Of a DNA stretch of 64,000 bases, positions 11,597 through 23,885 are shown piece after piece. Location of the stretch: positions 1,860,001-1,924,000 of the forward strand of contig JAPEUQ010000007.1 in assembly GCA_027946365.1 (NCBI GenBank). The letters are read 5' to 3'. A program made the position numbers and the translations under genes. Source of the stretch: Kalmusia sp. IMI 367209. Its lineage: Eukaryota > Ascomycota > Dothideomycetes > Pleosporales > Didymosphaeriaceae. Positions within the stretch are counted from its first letter, which is position 1; each line of letters opens with the position of its first letter. The notes beneath the pieces were generated by a model. The model saw only the letters and a list, made by a program, of their open reading frames with translations. It was not told the origin of the DNA and made no database searches.

Positions 11597-12444
11597 ATGA
11601 ACTTCACCTCAGATATGGAAATACAACAGGATTTACGGGTACTCATTGACTCGGGAAATATTGGCAAATTGGAGAAACGACTTTCCGAGCTAGCAACACT
11701 AACGGAAGCTCAACTCGATGTTGCCTTCACTTACGCCGTGGGGAATGGATCCGCAGATGTGGTTGGTACCTTGATGCGTCATGGAGCTCGCCTGAAATAC
11801 ATGTCGTGGATCGAACTTTCGAAGAGAGGAGAGCTTAGCATTTACCACATGGTAATTGATAATGGTTGGGACATCAATTCTACCGAGTTCGGAGCCCCCG
11901 CGATCATGTAAGCGTACCAGATTTATTATCTATACGTTCAACTGATGAAAACTACAGGATGGTCTCTTGGGACAACGAAGAACTGCTGCGCTGGCTTCTT
12001 GAAAATGGCGCGAATCCCAATACAACTAACGAGCGCCGCCCAAATACCTGCAACGATATAATGACACCCCTCGCTTGTGCCGCACTGGCACCTGAAACAG
12101 CTCATCTCGAACTTCTTCTTTCATATGGCGCAGAAATGGACAACGATGCGTTATTTCGCGCCATCAGCGCACGTAGTCATAGGAATGGGAGTCATGTGGC
12201 GCATTTGAAGATTCTACTAGACCACGGTGCTGATGTGAACTACCGATCGAGAAAATGGGGCACACCGCTACATTACGCCATTCAATATGAGAGAAAAGCT
12301 ATGATTGAGTACTTGTTAGAGCGAGGAGCTGCTCCTACTGTTGTTACCGTTCGAGGATCCCCGGTTGAGCATGCACGAGATAAGGGAAGGATGGACTTGG
12401 TTAAAATCATATTGGAGGCTATCGAAAATCACCGTATCAAGTAG
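11597..12444 (+). CDS. ankyrin-repeat protein
   Basis: Two exons, 11597-11907 and 11958-12444, give 265 residues. The intron starts GTAAGC, ends TACAG and restores frame. Ankyrin helices run through the protein: weak repeats in the first half (AVGNGSADVVGTLMRHGARL) and clear ones in the second (EELLRWLLENGANPN, AHLELLLSYGAEMD, AHLKILLDHGADVNYR, TPLHYAIQYERKAMIEYLLE). Ankyrin repeats bind other proteins; no further domain tells a function. The start at 11597 is chosen because the sequence before it is low-complexity. Likely intracellular since no signal peptide is present. Confidence 0.82.
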
Positions 12445-12978
12445 ACATATTGAGCTGGTCTGACTGCCTTCCTTGGATTGGCTCAAAATATAACCTTAGG
12501 TAGCGGAGTTTCCAACACCCTGAGTAATTTTTCTGGACTACTTAGCGCCATAACTTATGGCGAAGTAAACTCGGTGCATCAACAAGGCACAGTGAACATG
12601 ATGAAACAGCGCTAGTCCCACGTGTCATCACTCGGCGTGCAAATACGAATAATGGCAACGTCACCAATACTTCTAGAGCTGTAACTAACTATGTCTATGG
12701 CCGAACTATAAAGTCACATTGCGCGGTCTAAGAAATGTCTGAACTTATATCGTCAAACGTTTTTAGAACTTCCATTCCTTGTGACTTGATAGAAATATCC
12801 GTGCAGTTCCCATTTATCAAGCCATGCGTCAGCTGATCTCTAAACTACTACTCTTCAAAATCCTACACAGCAGCCTTGCTACTGTCGTGACAGTATCTTT
12901 TAGAGATATTGCGCAGTACTCCGCTTCGCTAGTATGCAGTGCAAAAGTCTCATATGTTCCAGGGCTAACTTCAACTAG
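12445..12978. other. intergenic region
   Basis: No coding signal is seen on either strand. It would hold the promoter of the degenerate gene downstream if that gene is or was active. Confidence 0.4.
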
Positions 12979-15469
12979 GCATCTTCTCCGACTTTGACAG
13001 GCTCGAGGGTGGTAATCACAAACGAGGCATCTCCTAATGACGGGACTATGATAGCCATCTCTGATGATCTTCGTTCAAACATCAAACAAGCGATTGATGA
13101 AAATTGCGCAGACATCACAGATGAGTGCATATAGAGCGTACGAAACACGATCGTCAATCCAAATACAGAACTTGAGTCTCGAAATGCTGCCATAATTGGT
13201 AGCTACCTGGCAGCTTATCTAGTCGCGATGCTCTCTATAGCTTGGTGGGAAGGACCTCGAGTAAAAGAAATTCCGGTTGCTTACCAGATCCACGGCAATG
13301 GTTTGTCACAGGTTTCATCCGCTATAGGAGCATCTACGGTAGCAGTAGCTACGGGTAATGCAGAGCCAATTGTCACATTCACTGTTAAGCCTATTCCAAC
13401 GTCAGTCACAGTCACTGGGTATGCAATCTTCCTCATTTTTGACTTTGAATAATACTAATACATAGTAGTTCCTTAGCTCCTGCTGTGAGTACCGTCACAG
13501 GTAATGGTAATGGACAATCATCCGGAGACATAATGATCAGACTACCAGACGCTCTCGCCCAACGTGTAATGGAAATGATTGCCAGAAACCATCAATGTTC
13601 CTCAGGGAACATTTTTAACAGCAAAGGAAAAAATCTCCGCCTTCGTCAACATGTTACTCCTACGTTTGCAACCTTTGCTATGGGCCGCACAGGAGGCTAT
13701 GCGAGCAATGGGGATAGTCATGCAATTTGCGAGAGGTCTTGCCGGAAATATGGGTGTCACTCCGACTATTGCAGGCAGTATTGGAGCGGCTGTGTTCGCC
13801 TTGGTGGTGATCAACCTCATCGATGGTCAACCGTTGGGCACTGAGAATTGTATACCTGGAGACAAACTTCAAGGCACGATAACACCTTCAGCATCTTTGG
13901 CTACAAGCACATCCATTACATCGAGCAGTTCAAGCTCGTCGAGTAGCTCATGGTATATCGCTGCTTGTTATATGACTGGTCCAATCAAACGCTGTCACAC
14001 ACAATGTCCTTCCGCAGCTTCAGAGGCGCCAGAGACCAACAAAGAGATAAAGACGGTTCACATTGAGCCGTGGCATCCTCTCACATTGAGTCGTGGCATC
14101 CTCTTACATTAAGGCTTCAAATACCAATGATTGACCCGACATGCAATTGTAACCAGAAAAAACAACAAAGTTTCCTGAGAAGACTTTCAACGAAACAATG
14201 GAGAAACTTTGTGCTGTTGCAGGGAGACCTATGAAAAAGGTTTCGTGGACAGTAGATGGGAAAGGAAAGAACATCACGTCCGCGACGCCCCGAAGTTTAC
14301 GCGACTTCTTCATCGGCCCTCGTGAAGAGACTGGTGACCAGTCAAAATTAGCTCTTTTATGGTCGCCTACCGACAATCTGGACCTTGCATGTTCGCTTAC
14401 CTGTCAAGAGGCATTGTCGCTACTTGCCTTCACTGACTGCAAGCCTTCCGAGAGTGACACAGGAAGTAAGATGGGTGCGGGGGGCGGAATATTTGTTGGC
14501 TGTGAATCCTACTCGTACTCGGCCTATATGCCCGAAAGAAAAGCCAAAATCACGTGCCGTAACCATCCACTGTCCGCACCGCAGCATGACAGTGATGTAC
14601 AAGGAGAAACGAGTGTAGAGACTGCTATCAACAAATGGTGCGATGACAACGATGGACAAACAGTATCTGCTACTGATAGTATCTACCAGCGATGCGGAAT
14701 TACCGCACTGGGTGTCTCTGATCGGAGTTCTTTTTGGCTTCGAGGATCGCTCTCTTGTAGGGGATCTGGAACCATGCAGAAAGAAGACTGCAAAAAAGGA
14801 CTCCTCGACGGGATGGCCCAGTGCGATCCTAATAGCAAAGTGACGCATGGTGAGACAGCTTCATATGGCTGCCTCGACTATAGCATCGACCTGAGCGGTG
14901 TCACACAAGACGAAAATCCACCGTGGAATGAGAAACCTGCATACCCTCCATAAGAATTTGCCACCAGTATCAACAATGCGATACCTAACAGTCCAACCTG
15001 TGATGGCCCTCAGTTCTCTGGGCGGCATCTCACAGAAGATCAAATGAATGAAGCTATTGCTGCATATTGTGCGAATGAAGCGACGATTCCATGGTTCGGA
15101 GTCAACTGGAGCAACATGTTCAACTACCCGCCCAAAGATAATTTACAATTCTACAACGATGCAAAATTGACACTGCATCTTGCTATTGGAGCTGAGACAA
15201 TCGATAACAACGGTGGGAATGAGTTCTATGTAAAGAGCGAATGGTGCGAGTAAGTCTAGTTCACTCAAAAGCCGAAATCACTTAGCGATTGATATTCTAA
15301 CATGGAACTTAGAGATTTCGATCAGAAGCTACATAAAGATGACTGCACATATGGATTGCGGAGGCTGCTGGATACTTGTAAGCAATCGAACAGATTTGTT
15401 GGAGGGTCGTTTGTTTATAGATGTGTGAACTACAAAACATGGTCAGTGAATGACGCTAAAGGGGGATGA
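12979..15469 (+). pseudogene. degenerate gene for a cysteine-rich, Ser-linker membrane or secreted protein
   Basis: A protein-like sequence runs along the + strand but cannot be read as one frame even with introns. In order: a segment with NIKQAIDENCADITDEC, an in-frame TAG at 13132-13134, a membrane-like helix (SYLAAYLVAMLSIAWW), a normal-looking intron near 13419-13469, a frame change near 13565-13590, a hydrophobic region (MGVTPTIAGSIGAAVFALVV), a serine run near 13920-13955, a 23-base tandem duplication at 14058-14103, then a long cysteine-rich C-terminal half with an in-frame TAA at 14951-14953 and an intron at about 15249-15311. The C-terminal half (DCKKGLLDGMAQCD, DCTYGLRRLLDTCKQ) resembles secreted fungal proteins of unknown function. 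One stop could be hidden in an unusual intron, so loss of function is likely but not proven. Confidence 0.55.
14058..14110. repeat. 23-base tandem duplication
   Basis: Two adjacent copies of a 23-base unit starting tcacattgag, at 14058-14080 and 14081-14103, differ by one base, and a third partial copy (ttacatt) follows. As 23 is not a multiple of three, the duplication shifts the reading frame of the degenerate gene it sits in. Confidence 0.9.
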
Positions 15470-15747
15470 GTCAAAACAACTCATGTGGAGCGATGTTCAT
15501 ATATATGCAGGTCAGTGATGGGTTTATCTATGATTGTGCCTTTTCAATTGTTTTTGGTCACTCTTTATACGAGCCATACCAATAAACACGCACTCCAAAA
15601 ACTATGAATACCGAACAAGTGTCTCTAGCGGGATAATTTACTAACATGGATTGTTGAAATCACAGCACCGTCCATTTTTACCTAACTTCAACGTTCGTAT
15701 ATTCGACTACAATGCACGATGTAGTCAAATTTCATGTCACCACCCAT

Positions 15748-16862
15748 TCAGCCCTCCAAGAACTCCTTCCAGTCTTCATCCTCAACAAACTCTCTCCAAT
15801 TCGTCAGCCTCTCACTCTCCGGCAGAATCTACCCTTCGTCAGACTATCTGCTTCTTCAATGGCGGCTCCAAGATAAATGACTCACCTCACTCGCCATAAC
15901 AACCCCCTCCTGCTCCAATAACCTCCCCTCACAATCCCTAAACGCAAGCCCAACCTCCCAGATATCCTTCTCCAAGAACTCGGGAAACCCCAACCCCTTA
16001 GCTTTCTCCAGACCTTCCCCATCACTAAGCCTCTGAAACGAAGTCTCTCTGCCCACAAACCGGCCCCAGATATCCAATTGCTCCCCGACACTCACTTTCT
16101 CTGCCGCCACCAGGCTGACAGTCTTCCCGCCCATAAGCCCAGCCCCAGTCTCCAAAATCGCTCTCGCGGTCTTCCCCACATCCCTCACATCCGTAAGCGG
16201 CAACTTCGTCCCCGCCTCAAACGTCGTCCTGTGAACCCATACCTCCTTTCCACCCACAACCGTCTTCGCAGGCGCAAAGACATCCCGAAACTGTTTCCAC
16301 AACTGCATGTACGTGCCCACCCACAGCACCGTCGTCTTCGCCCACAGATCCTTGTGCGTCCTCTCCAGCCATCCCACAACCTCGGCTTTGCCGTCGAAAT
16401 GCACAACGTTAGTGTACTTCCCGCCGCTCGCGTCACGGACGGAAGGCAGAGAGGAGAAAATTAAATGCTCGAGTGTAGGCGAGGAAGACAAAATGTCCAA
16501 GACACGCTTCGCCTGCGCTTTCTCGCGTTCTGCACCGGGGTCGGCGCACGAGAAGAAGTCGGTTACCAGGAAGACGGCGCTTACACCGGCCAAAGCAAGA
16601 GTCAAAGATTCGGCATCGTCGAGGTCGCCACGGATGACTTCGATGCCGGATGAAGCGATCTTTTGCGCGGCGGCAGAGGAGGGATTACGGGTTAGGGCAC
16701 GGATGTGGTAGGGAGAGGTATGGAGGGTACGGAAGTGCGAGATTATTGCGCCGCCCTGTGGCAGAATTAGCATGCTCGAAGTAGATGGGACGTGTGGGGG
16801 GGAGGAGAGAAGACCTGGTATCCTGTAGCTCCGAAAACGGCGAGGGTTTTCTTGGTGGCCAT
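15748..16862 (-). CDS. NmrA-like NAD(P)-binding Rossmann protein
   Basis: Three exons (16815-16862, 15886-16755, 15748-15828) give 332 residues. The N-terminus, completed by the first small exon, has the dinucleotide-binding loop VFGATGYQGGAI (residues about 9-20). Downstream are IRALTRNPSS, the acidic strand GDLDDAESLTLALAG and the helix start AVFLVTDFF, all in the order seen in NmrA/HSCARG-type atypical short-chain dehydrogenases. These act as redox sensors, isoflavone-reductase-like enzymes or regulators in the cytosol. The first intron has an odd donor, GTCTTC, but its acceptor CACAG and the frame fit well. The usual catalytic Tyr-x-x-x-Lys is not apparent, so a sensor role is as likely as an enzyme role. 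Confidence 0.88.
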
Positions 16863-17415
16863 GGTGATGTTGTGAGTAGAAGTTTAAGTATGCTGTTTTT
16901 CTACAATTCTAACTACCCAAAGCTCGTTATTTATTTGTGAACTTGGAAGAGGTTGGATCCTCCAATTACATTGTGAATGACGAATATAATGCGACCTTTT
17001 CCCTTTCTGAGAAACCTTTGCGTGACGCACGATATTGCACGGGCGTTGCGTGAATGCGTCTTGTTGTTGAGTTTAGTAAACGTGAAAACTCCTGACAAAT
17101 GCTGACATACTCTTGACTTTATAGCATAATCAGGATTTCTGGAACGATAATGATGCTACTCTTTTCGTACCTCTAGTAAACTTGAAATCATGGTTGGCAG
17201 AACCGTGTAGTTATGTCGCGGTAGCCAATCAGACACGTCCATCGAATGTCAGAAACACGTCAGAACATCAGACTCAAGCTCGGCATCGGAACCTCACTTA
17301 AAGATGATAAAATCAACGACCAACGCCATATGTAATAAGTATATCAAAACATTTCAAAGTCGTGTTCACATACCATATTCTCCAATCTTTAGTCTTTAAA
17401 CACCCTACGTATCGC
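16863..17415. other. intergenic region
   Basis: Promoter of the NmrA-like gene and the 3' end of the protease gene. AT-rich; no gene or named site is seen. Confidence 0.4.
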
Positions 17416-19150
17416 TCACTGCTGCGGCGGCACCTCGGTATTTTGATTGGCCTCCTTGCGCTGCACCCATCCGAACCTCGGGCTCCCATTGTTCGTATCG
17501 AAGATCTAAAAGATCATTAGCGTCTAGTTTCATCCGATTCGATCAGATTCAGTTGCGCAACTTACCGCATAAACCGCCTTCAACACCGCGTCTCCATAGA
17601 TATCCATGTCCATGCTTCCCCTCGATTGAATGCTCCCATAGACCATGCCGTTTCCTGCATCAGCAAAGCCTACCTAGAGTCAGTATATCAATTGGGTACT
17701 GATATTAACACTTACCTAGGTCTTCTTTCTGGAAGGCGACTTGCTGATCGCCAATTGCGAGCGTGATTTCAGGCAACTTGTCAACGGACGTGTTGGACGG
17801 GAAGACGTAACCTTGATTCGTCTGGTCGTATTTAGCGCCCGGGATAGCGGCATAGACTTCGTCTACAAGCGTGTCGTCGACGAGGCAGAGGGTGGTGCCC
17901 GTGTCCATGATGGAGGTGTTGGATGTGCGGGTTAGGTTCTTGCCATTGATGACGGCGCTGGTCGAGGGAATTTGCCAGAAACCTATTCAAGATCGAATTA
18001 ACAAAGATCTCGTGCAGAGACGGAAGACGAAGAAATACCTTGGCTGCTGTCTACGTCTGTATAGTTGGGTTCAGTAGCGCCGGCGGCTTTCAAAGCATCT
18101 TGGTCAATGTACCCGAAAGTGTAGAAGCTCTATGTTACTTTCATCAGTCGTCGCTAGTAGTATGTATGTTAAAAATGACTTACCTCGCCCTTGTCGGCCT
18201 CATCAGCATCCCTCCAGCTTCCCAGGTAAGCTGTGAAGACCTGCTCACTAGCCCCCTTCTGAGCAGCAATATTATCAACAGGCGTCTTCTGGGGCGTCGG
18301 TGAGACAGTATTGATAGAACTGAATGCTAGACCTAGCAGGCCGCTGCCGTTACCCTACGAATCCACATCAGCTCAAGGTTCAACAGTACACATTCTTCCT
18401 TCAATTAGGCATACCTGTGCGAACTGTTGCGAAAGCTCTTTCGCCAACTCGACAGCCTGATTCTCAACCTTCAATCCACCAAGGTCAATAGTGTCTGTGC
18501 CCACATCGCCGCTCGCAGACGACGAATCACCGTACTGAATCTTCCAGGTCTCGCCGCTAAGCTTCTTGAACGAGCTAGACTTCGCAGGGTCGAAAGCGAC
18601 CTGCTGATTCTGCGCATTTGCCTGACTAAGAATGTTCTTCGGCAACTCAGTTGACCAGACCTATTGTTTTCGTCAATACAAGCAATGTCACAGGAGGGGC
18701 GAAAGCCTACCCAAAGATCAGACGACCCAGTATCAAAGTCCAAATACAACTTTTGCTCTGGCGTCCCGATGCCCACTTCGCACAAATACAACGAATCATT
18801 CTGGATGTCTTCGGCTGGAACTTCACCCTCTGTGCCGGCCTGCGCGGTGGCGGTATCGCCGCCTGAAGCGGTAGTGCTCGGTTCGCGCTTGGCGAGCACG
18901 TAGTGGGCGCGCATACGGCCTCCTATGCGGCCGAACTTGCCTTGTGGCTGAAATTGTTTGGCTTGGAAGTAGGGGCCTGGTTTAGTGGGGTGGAAGCCAT
19001 CTGCGAGTATTAAGATCTTGCGTGCGTGGAGGGTCTGACCGGAGATGGGCGGATGTACGCACACTTTCTCATGGCATGGAGATATGACTTCGTGCCATTA
19101 GACTTGTACACTGGACTGCGCTGGATTGCTAGACGTTGGAAAGAAGACAT
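17416..19150 (-). CDS. pepsin-type aspartic protease (family A1)
   Basis: An acid endopeptidase. Eight exons (19063-19150, 18711-19000, 18415-18660, 18184-18354, 18039-18129, 17716-17982, 17566-17669, 17416-17505) close exactly to 448 residues. Both active-site motifs are present: DFDTGSSDLW in the N-terminal lobe (about residue 118) and MDTGTTLCLVDD in the C-terminal lobe. The flap Tyr is in IQYGDSSSASGDV, and the end FDTNNGSPRFGWVQRK is typical. The propeptide has the conserved MRKYGFHPTKPGPY. The protein starts MSSFQRLAIQRSPVYKS, which is not a signal peptide, although relatives such as penicillopepsin are secreted. Either a further upstream exon is missed or this form enters another compartment. 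Family identity is certain; location is not. Confidence 0.93.
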
Positions 19151-20169
19151 GATGGTCAGATGAAGGCGATGTTCGTGCGATGATGGTTGGAAGGCTTGGG
19201 GTTGCGAAGTAGTTCAGATAGCTAGATAGCGAAAGTAAACAAAGAAAGATACTATGCGCGAAGGGAAAGCTAACAAAGATATAACCATTTGCCCACCCTC
19301 ACATTCCCACCGTTGCGTCACCCTCGGACAAAGGCCAGCAGCAAACCTGCTCGCCCCTCCCACAAACTCAGCCCATCGTCTCTTATCGCCCACGACCAAA
19401 CGTGGCAGCACGCAGCCCAAACAGAGGGTGTCCTCGAGACGTGATCGCCCGCTATACAGGGACCATGCCGCTTGAAGCTTTATCAAGCCTCGACAAGCTT
19501 CATTCATTCCTTGGTCGGGGGACGGCTGTAACCGCGCTAGCGTTCGGGTCTCTTTCTGCTTGAAACAATGCTGGCTATACAAACCCGGCAGATGATGTAT
19601 TTTCCACGCCACACCGAATGGTTGCCGCGTAATAATCTGACCACCCCCTGTACATCAGTGTGCTACGCTGGTGGGTTATCAGGGAGGTACCTAGGTATAC
19701 TGCACCGGGGGCTTGATCGAAAGCGACTGAGGCAGCAGCCGAACCAGCTCCCGTCTCGCATCCCGGCGCTAACATTTGGCGAGCATTGCAACCTGACGGG
19801 GTAGTGAGCTATCGCCTGGTTCGTTCAGAGCCCCGCCCCTGATACGCCGCGTCGTACTCGTTGAACCTTAATGGCAAATGACTAGGCCACTAGATGGAGG
19901 TTGTAGGAGATACTGCCTATTGCAGACAGGTGTACATAATGTAACGTGGCGTACGTCGAAACCGGATTCAACCATCAGTATGCCGGATGTCGTGCATGGA
20001 GATATTTGTAGTTGACGTGGGGTAGCAAGCGTTCTCTGGAAGGGGATGGGAGACGCGAGTGACGTCACAGAGTTACGCGTCGCTTTAGGGCTCTTCAGGA
20101 AAGTGCGTACAGCAATGAATGATGGAACTTGTGTGAGGTATGCCAACCCTTGAATGGATTGGAGATATT
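19151..20169. other. intergenic region
   Basis: About 1 kb between the protease start and the USO1 stop. It holds the protease promoter. One open frame of 132 codons on the - strand (19214-19612) has no domain and no continuation; I do not call it a gene. Confidence 0.45.
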
Positions 20170-23100
20170 CTAATCTTCGTCGTCTTCATCCTCGTCCTCG
20201 TCTTCATCACCATCCTCACCGTCGTCGTCATCCTCTGCTTCCGAAATCTCCTCCCCGAGTTCCTTCAGCCTCTGCTTATCCCGCGTTCTCTTCTCCTCCA
20301 AATCACCCAACACAACAAATAAGTCATCTAGCTCAGTCTGCACCGAAGCACGCGCCTCTTCCTTCTCCTTGAGCGCAGCTTCAGCTTTACGCAGCTTCTC
20401 TTCTGCATCCTTGACCTTCCATGTTTGGTCTTGAATTTTGGTCTTCAGATCTTGGTTCTCTGACTTGACCTTGTCAAGTGAAGTCTGGAGTTTGTCCTTT
20501 TCCTTTTTGAGCTTTTCGATTTGGCTTTCGCTTTCTTTGTTGCGAGTTTGAAGCGTGTCTGCAATAAGTATTAGCTTACGTTAAAGCCTGTGATTGAGTA
20601 GTGCACGCGGAGGCGATGTTGTTGAGAACGAGTGGGAATGTAGACATACCAATTGTCTGCTTAATTGCTACAATCTCGTCACGCATTTGACGCTCTGTCT
20701 CCGAGGCTTCCTGATTGGCGCGATCTGATTCTTGGCGGAGGCGTTCCGACGTACTCAGTCGCTGATCCAGCTCCGTACGCGCCTTGCTTGCATCGTGAAG
20801 CTTTTGTTCGTATTCTTGCTTTGTCTTCGCTACGCTGATGGAAGTCTCCCTGGTAGCTTGCTGCACCTTGTTGTTCAGGGCGGCGACTTGCAAGTTGTGC
20901 CTGTTTTCCAGATCAAGGAAAGCCTGCTTGTGTTCCCGCTCTAGCTTCCTGACATCATTCTCATGGTTTCTGTGGAGGTCTTCATTAATTCGCTTGATCG
21001 TGTTGACCTGGGTCAGGGATGATTCCTGAGTCTTCCGGTGGTCGGCCTGCTCCTGATTTAACTTCTGATCTAGGGTGAGAAGATCAGCTTGAAGCTTCTC
21101 AATAGCTTGGCTCTTCTCGTCCAGTTGTCCGCGCAGGGAATCCACCAGGTCTCGATCAATGCCATCATGAGATTGATGGATCTCTATCACGGGGTTTCGA
21201 TCTATGGCACGAGAAAGTCTGCTAAAGTTATCTTTTAAAAAGTCCACGAAGCTCTCGTCAAAGAACACATTCGGTAAGGCGCTACCTGAAGGACCAGCTT
21301 GGGGTATCACTTCGAAATCGCGCACATCTGGATGGTGACGAAGTTCTGCGATTGCATTGAGATATTTCTCGCGCCCCAGCTCTGTGGTCAGGAGTGGTTG
21401 CAGGTCTCGTCGTGGGACTGGTGAGTCTTTAGTAGAGAATTCATAGATGATGCCAAGCAGAGCGGCACAAAGACCTCGCACTACTATATGATCGTTGCCA
21501 GGCTTGTTGACAGCTTGTACAAGACTCTGAAGGCTGCTCGCTTCTCCTAAAAAGTCGTTGACGGCTGCAGCATCCTCGAAAAGCCATCCGGATAATAGCA
21601 TGAGATAAGCGATCGGTATGCGCTCATCTTCACCTAATTGTAGACTCGCAATCAAATTTCCAGTCAAAGTTTGGATGCAGGTCACAACCTCCTCGCCGCT
21701 TTCGGCGTCACCTTCAACGACTTGCATAAGTTCGTTTTTGGCTTCATGGTCGTCATAGACGAGATGGAATAAGATCACAGCAGCAAACCAGGTGCGGTAT
21801 GGGTCAATGGTCTGCGACCCTTGAGGACCACTTAGTAGCGTGGTCAGCGCATTTGCTGTTTCGTCGCCGCCATCAACGTGACCGCCAATGGCTCGCTTGA
21901 GAAAATGCGTCCGGATTTGGAGATGGTTGAAGAAATAGGCCTTGATGCATTCGCATGCCGCAAATCGCACATCAAACATGTCGTTAGCAGCCGGGGTAAG
22001 GGCGAGATCAAGCAGGGCATCGATCATGTAGACTGTGGGGAGCACATTCGGAGATGTGGTTCCGTTGGTGACGGGCTCAACAATGGGACGCACTTGCAAT
22101 TGCGCAAAGCCTTCTTGTAGCCGAGCATTCCCTCTTATCATATCAGCACAAGCATTCAAAGACTCGATCTTAATGGGTATCGCCGAAGTAGGGTCAAATG
22201 CCATGTTGACGACTTGTTGTAGAATGCCATGTTTTTGGAAAGCGACTTGATTGGGAAGCGTGCTGATGCTACCCCTGACAAGGAACATACGAAGGATAGC
22301 CAGTAGCCCCCAGAGATTTTTGTCTGCCTGTGGGCTTACCCAGTCATCCTCTTCTTCAATGCTCGATCGCGCCTTCTTAGGTTTCTTCGCGCCGGGAAGC
22401 AGTGCGGCTAGCTTCAACACCCCACCAGTCTCTCGAAAATGGGTCTGGTTAGAGGTGTTGAATCGCACAAGATTGGCAAGCAGCGAGAGGCAGTCTTGAA
22501 CGACAATTGTACCTTGGGTGAGCGACCCGTCGGCGTGGATCAGGTTGAAGATTTTGTCAAAAGCATCCGCGAAGACGATGACCTTCTGGAGTTCCGGTGA
22601 TGAGCGCGACAGGTCATTCAGCAGGACCAGACCTTCTGTGCGAACGGCATCTCGTGGATCGTCTAGGGTGGCTACGAGACGGCCTACGCCAGTGAGAACG
22701 CATTCCTGTGTTCTTTCGGGGCGTGCGTCGGATATGGCTCGTATAAGTTGTAGGGAGTACAGGCGCGAGTAAAAGTCGGGCGTGTCGAGGAGTTCGAGGA
22801 GGATGGTTATGTTATCTTGCCGCTATCATAAGCTCAGCACTGGCAGCAGCAAAGGGGCAAGGCGCGTACCTGGGTGAATTCATCTGCCAGCCAAAGCGCA
22901 ATCTCGTCCGAGGCTTCTGGCTGTCTCTTGTCAGAATCGCCCAAACAATTCGTACACAGCTAGCTTACACTATGCTCGTTCGGATTGAAGAGCATCAACA
23001 GCGTCTCCAGCACCACCTTGATCGTGTCCACATCTTCGGCATCCTTGGTCAGAGCCGCGATCAGGCCTCGCAGCGCGCCCGAGGCTACAGACGCCGGGTA

Positions 23101-23244
23101 CTCTTTGGCGAAACTTCGAAGGCCAAGGATTGCCGCGCGACGATCCTCGAGGAGGGTCGCGCTTTGGAGGCGGCCGCTAAGGGTGCTGATGGTGTCTGTC
23201 GCTGTTTGTTTGGCCGGCGCCTGGGCCTCGAGCATACGCAGCAT
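20170..23244 (-). CDS. USO1: vesicle-tethering protein Uso1/p115
   Basis: Coiled-coil tether that docks ER-derived COPII vesicles to the early Golgi together with Rab1/Ypt1 and SNAREs. Four exons (22969-23244, 22870-22920, 20650-22822, 20558-20170) give 962 residues, the usual size for filamentous fungi. Residues about 1-660 form the armadillo-type globular head, with LDTPDFYSRLYSLQLIRAIS and SLLANLVRFNTSNQTHFRET as conserved stretches. From about 690 the sequence is a long coiled coil rich in Glu, Lys, Gln and Leu. The last 25 residues are almost all Asp and Glu, the acidic tail expected of p115. The gene is divergent from RAT1. One of the most secure calls in the window. Confidence 0.96.
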
Positions 23245-23885
23245 CTTCGCGGGTGTGGTCGACTATGGGACCATGATGTGGGGGTTTCAGCAGTCGAGTA
23301 GATCGAGTAGAAAGGCCGAGCTCGCTGTGTTTGGGCTAATGCGGCCTCGAAGCTCTCAAGACCACAATGCGTGAATCTCAGGCGTGATTGCCAGCGCTGG
23401 TCTGAGCTACACGCTGTTCTCACAAAATCCATGTGATACGGAGCAGGCCGCCCTGGCCAGCGGCGCGGCGCCCGATGTTCTGCCGGCGCCTGTCCCCAGA
23501 TTCTTGGCGGTCGTCAAGGGCAGAAGCTGTGATGCGCGCAACTTTCTCTTTCATCGCCGCAACCATCTCACACGACGCGTTGTCTCCCACCAAGGCGCCC
23601 GCGCAAATCTTACCGCGCCGCTCACGGGGCGCTCCAGTTCCCCTTCCTTTTTCAAAGGTAGGCAGTCGTCAGAATTGCCTTTCCGCTTCGCTCTACCTTG
23701 ACGCGGGCTCAGCATTAGTACTGTAAAGCCTCTCACATTACTATACGTTTAGTGTTTTAGTCCCTATCAACCACAAGCTGCGCAGCTCATACACCCATCG
23801 TAAACCCGCAGTCGCTCGCAATACGCGCAAGCCTACTTATATTTCCCATCGCAATAACATCGCGCTGTGAGCGCCTGTCGCCATC
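23245..23885. promoter_or_regulatory. bidirectional promoter, USO1 / RAT1
   Basis: The 641 bases between two divergent housekeeping genes must hold both promoters. The central part is GC-rich. The 100 bases before the RAT1 start are pyrimidine- and CA-rich, usual for a fungal start region. Frames in it are short and overlapping and are not called. Confidence 0.55.

Noticed and set aside
13918..13955. Serine run as a possible repeat element
   Set aside because: Low-complexity coding sequence (a Ser-rich linker), not an independent element.
16078..16711. Two overlapping + strand frames of 128-134 codons
   Set aside because: Arg/Pro/His-rich antisense shadows of the NmrA-like gene.
19214..19612. 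132-codon frame upstream of the protease
   Set aside because: No domain, no splice partner, and it lies where the promoter must be.
23384..23736. Several frames of about 100 codons between USO1 and RAT1
   Set aside because: Short, overlapping on both strands, Arg/Ser/Pro-rich from GC-rich promoter DNA; no domain.
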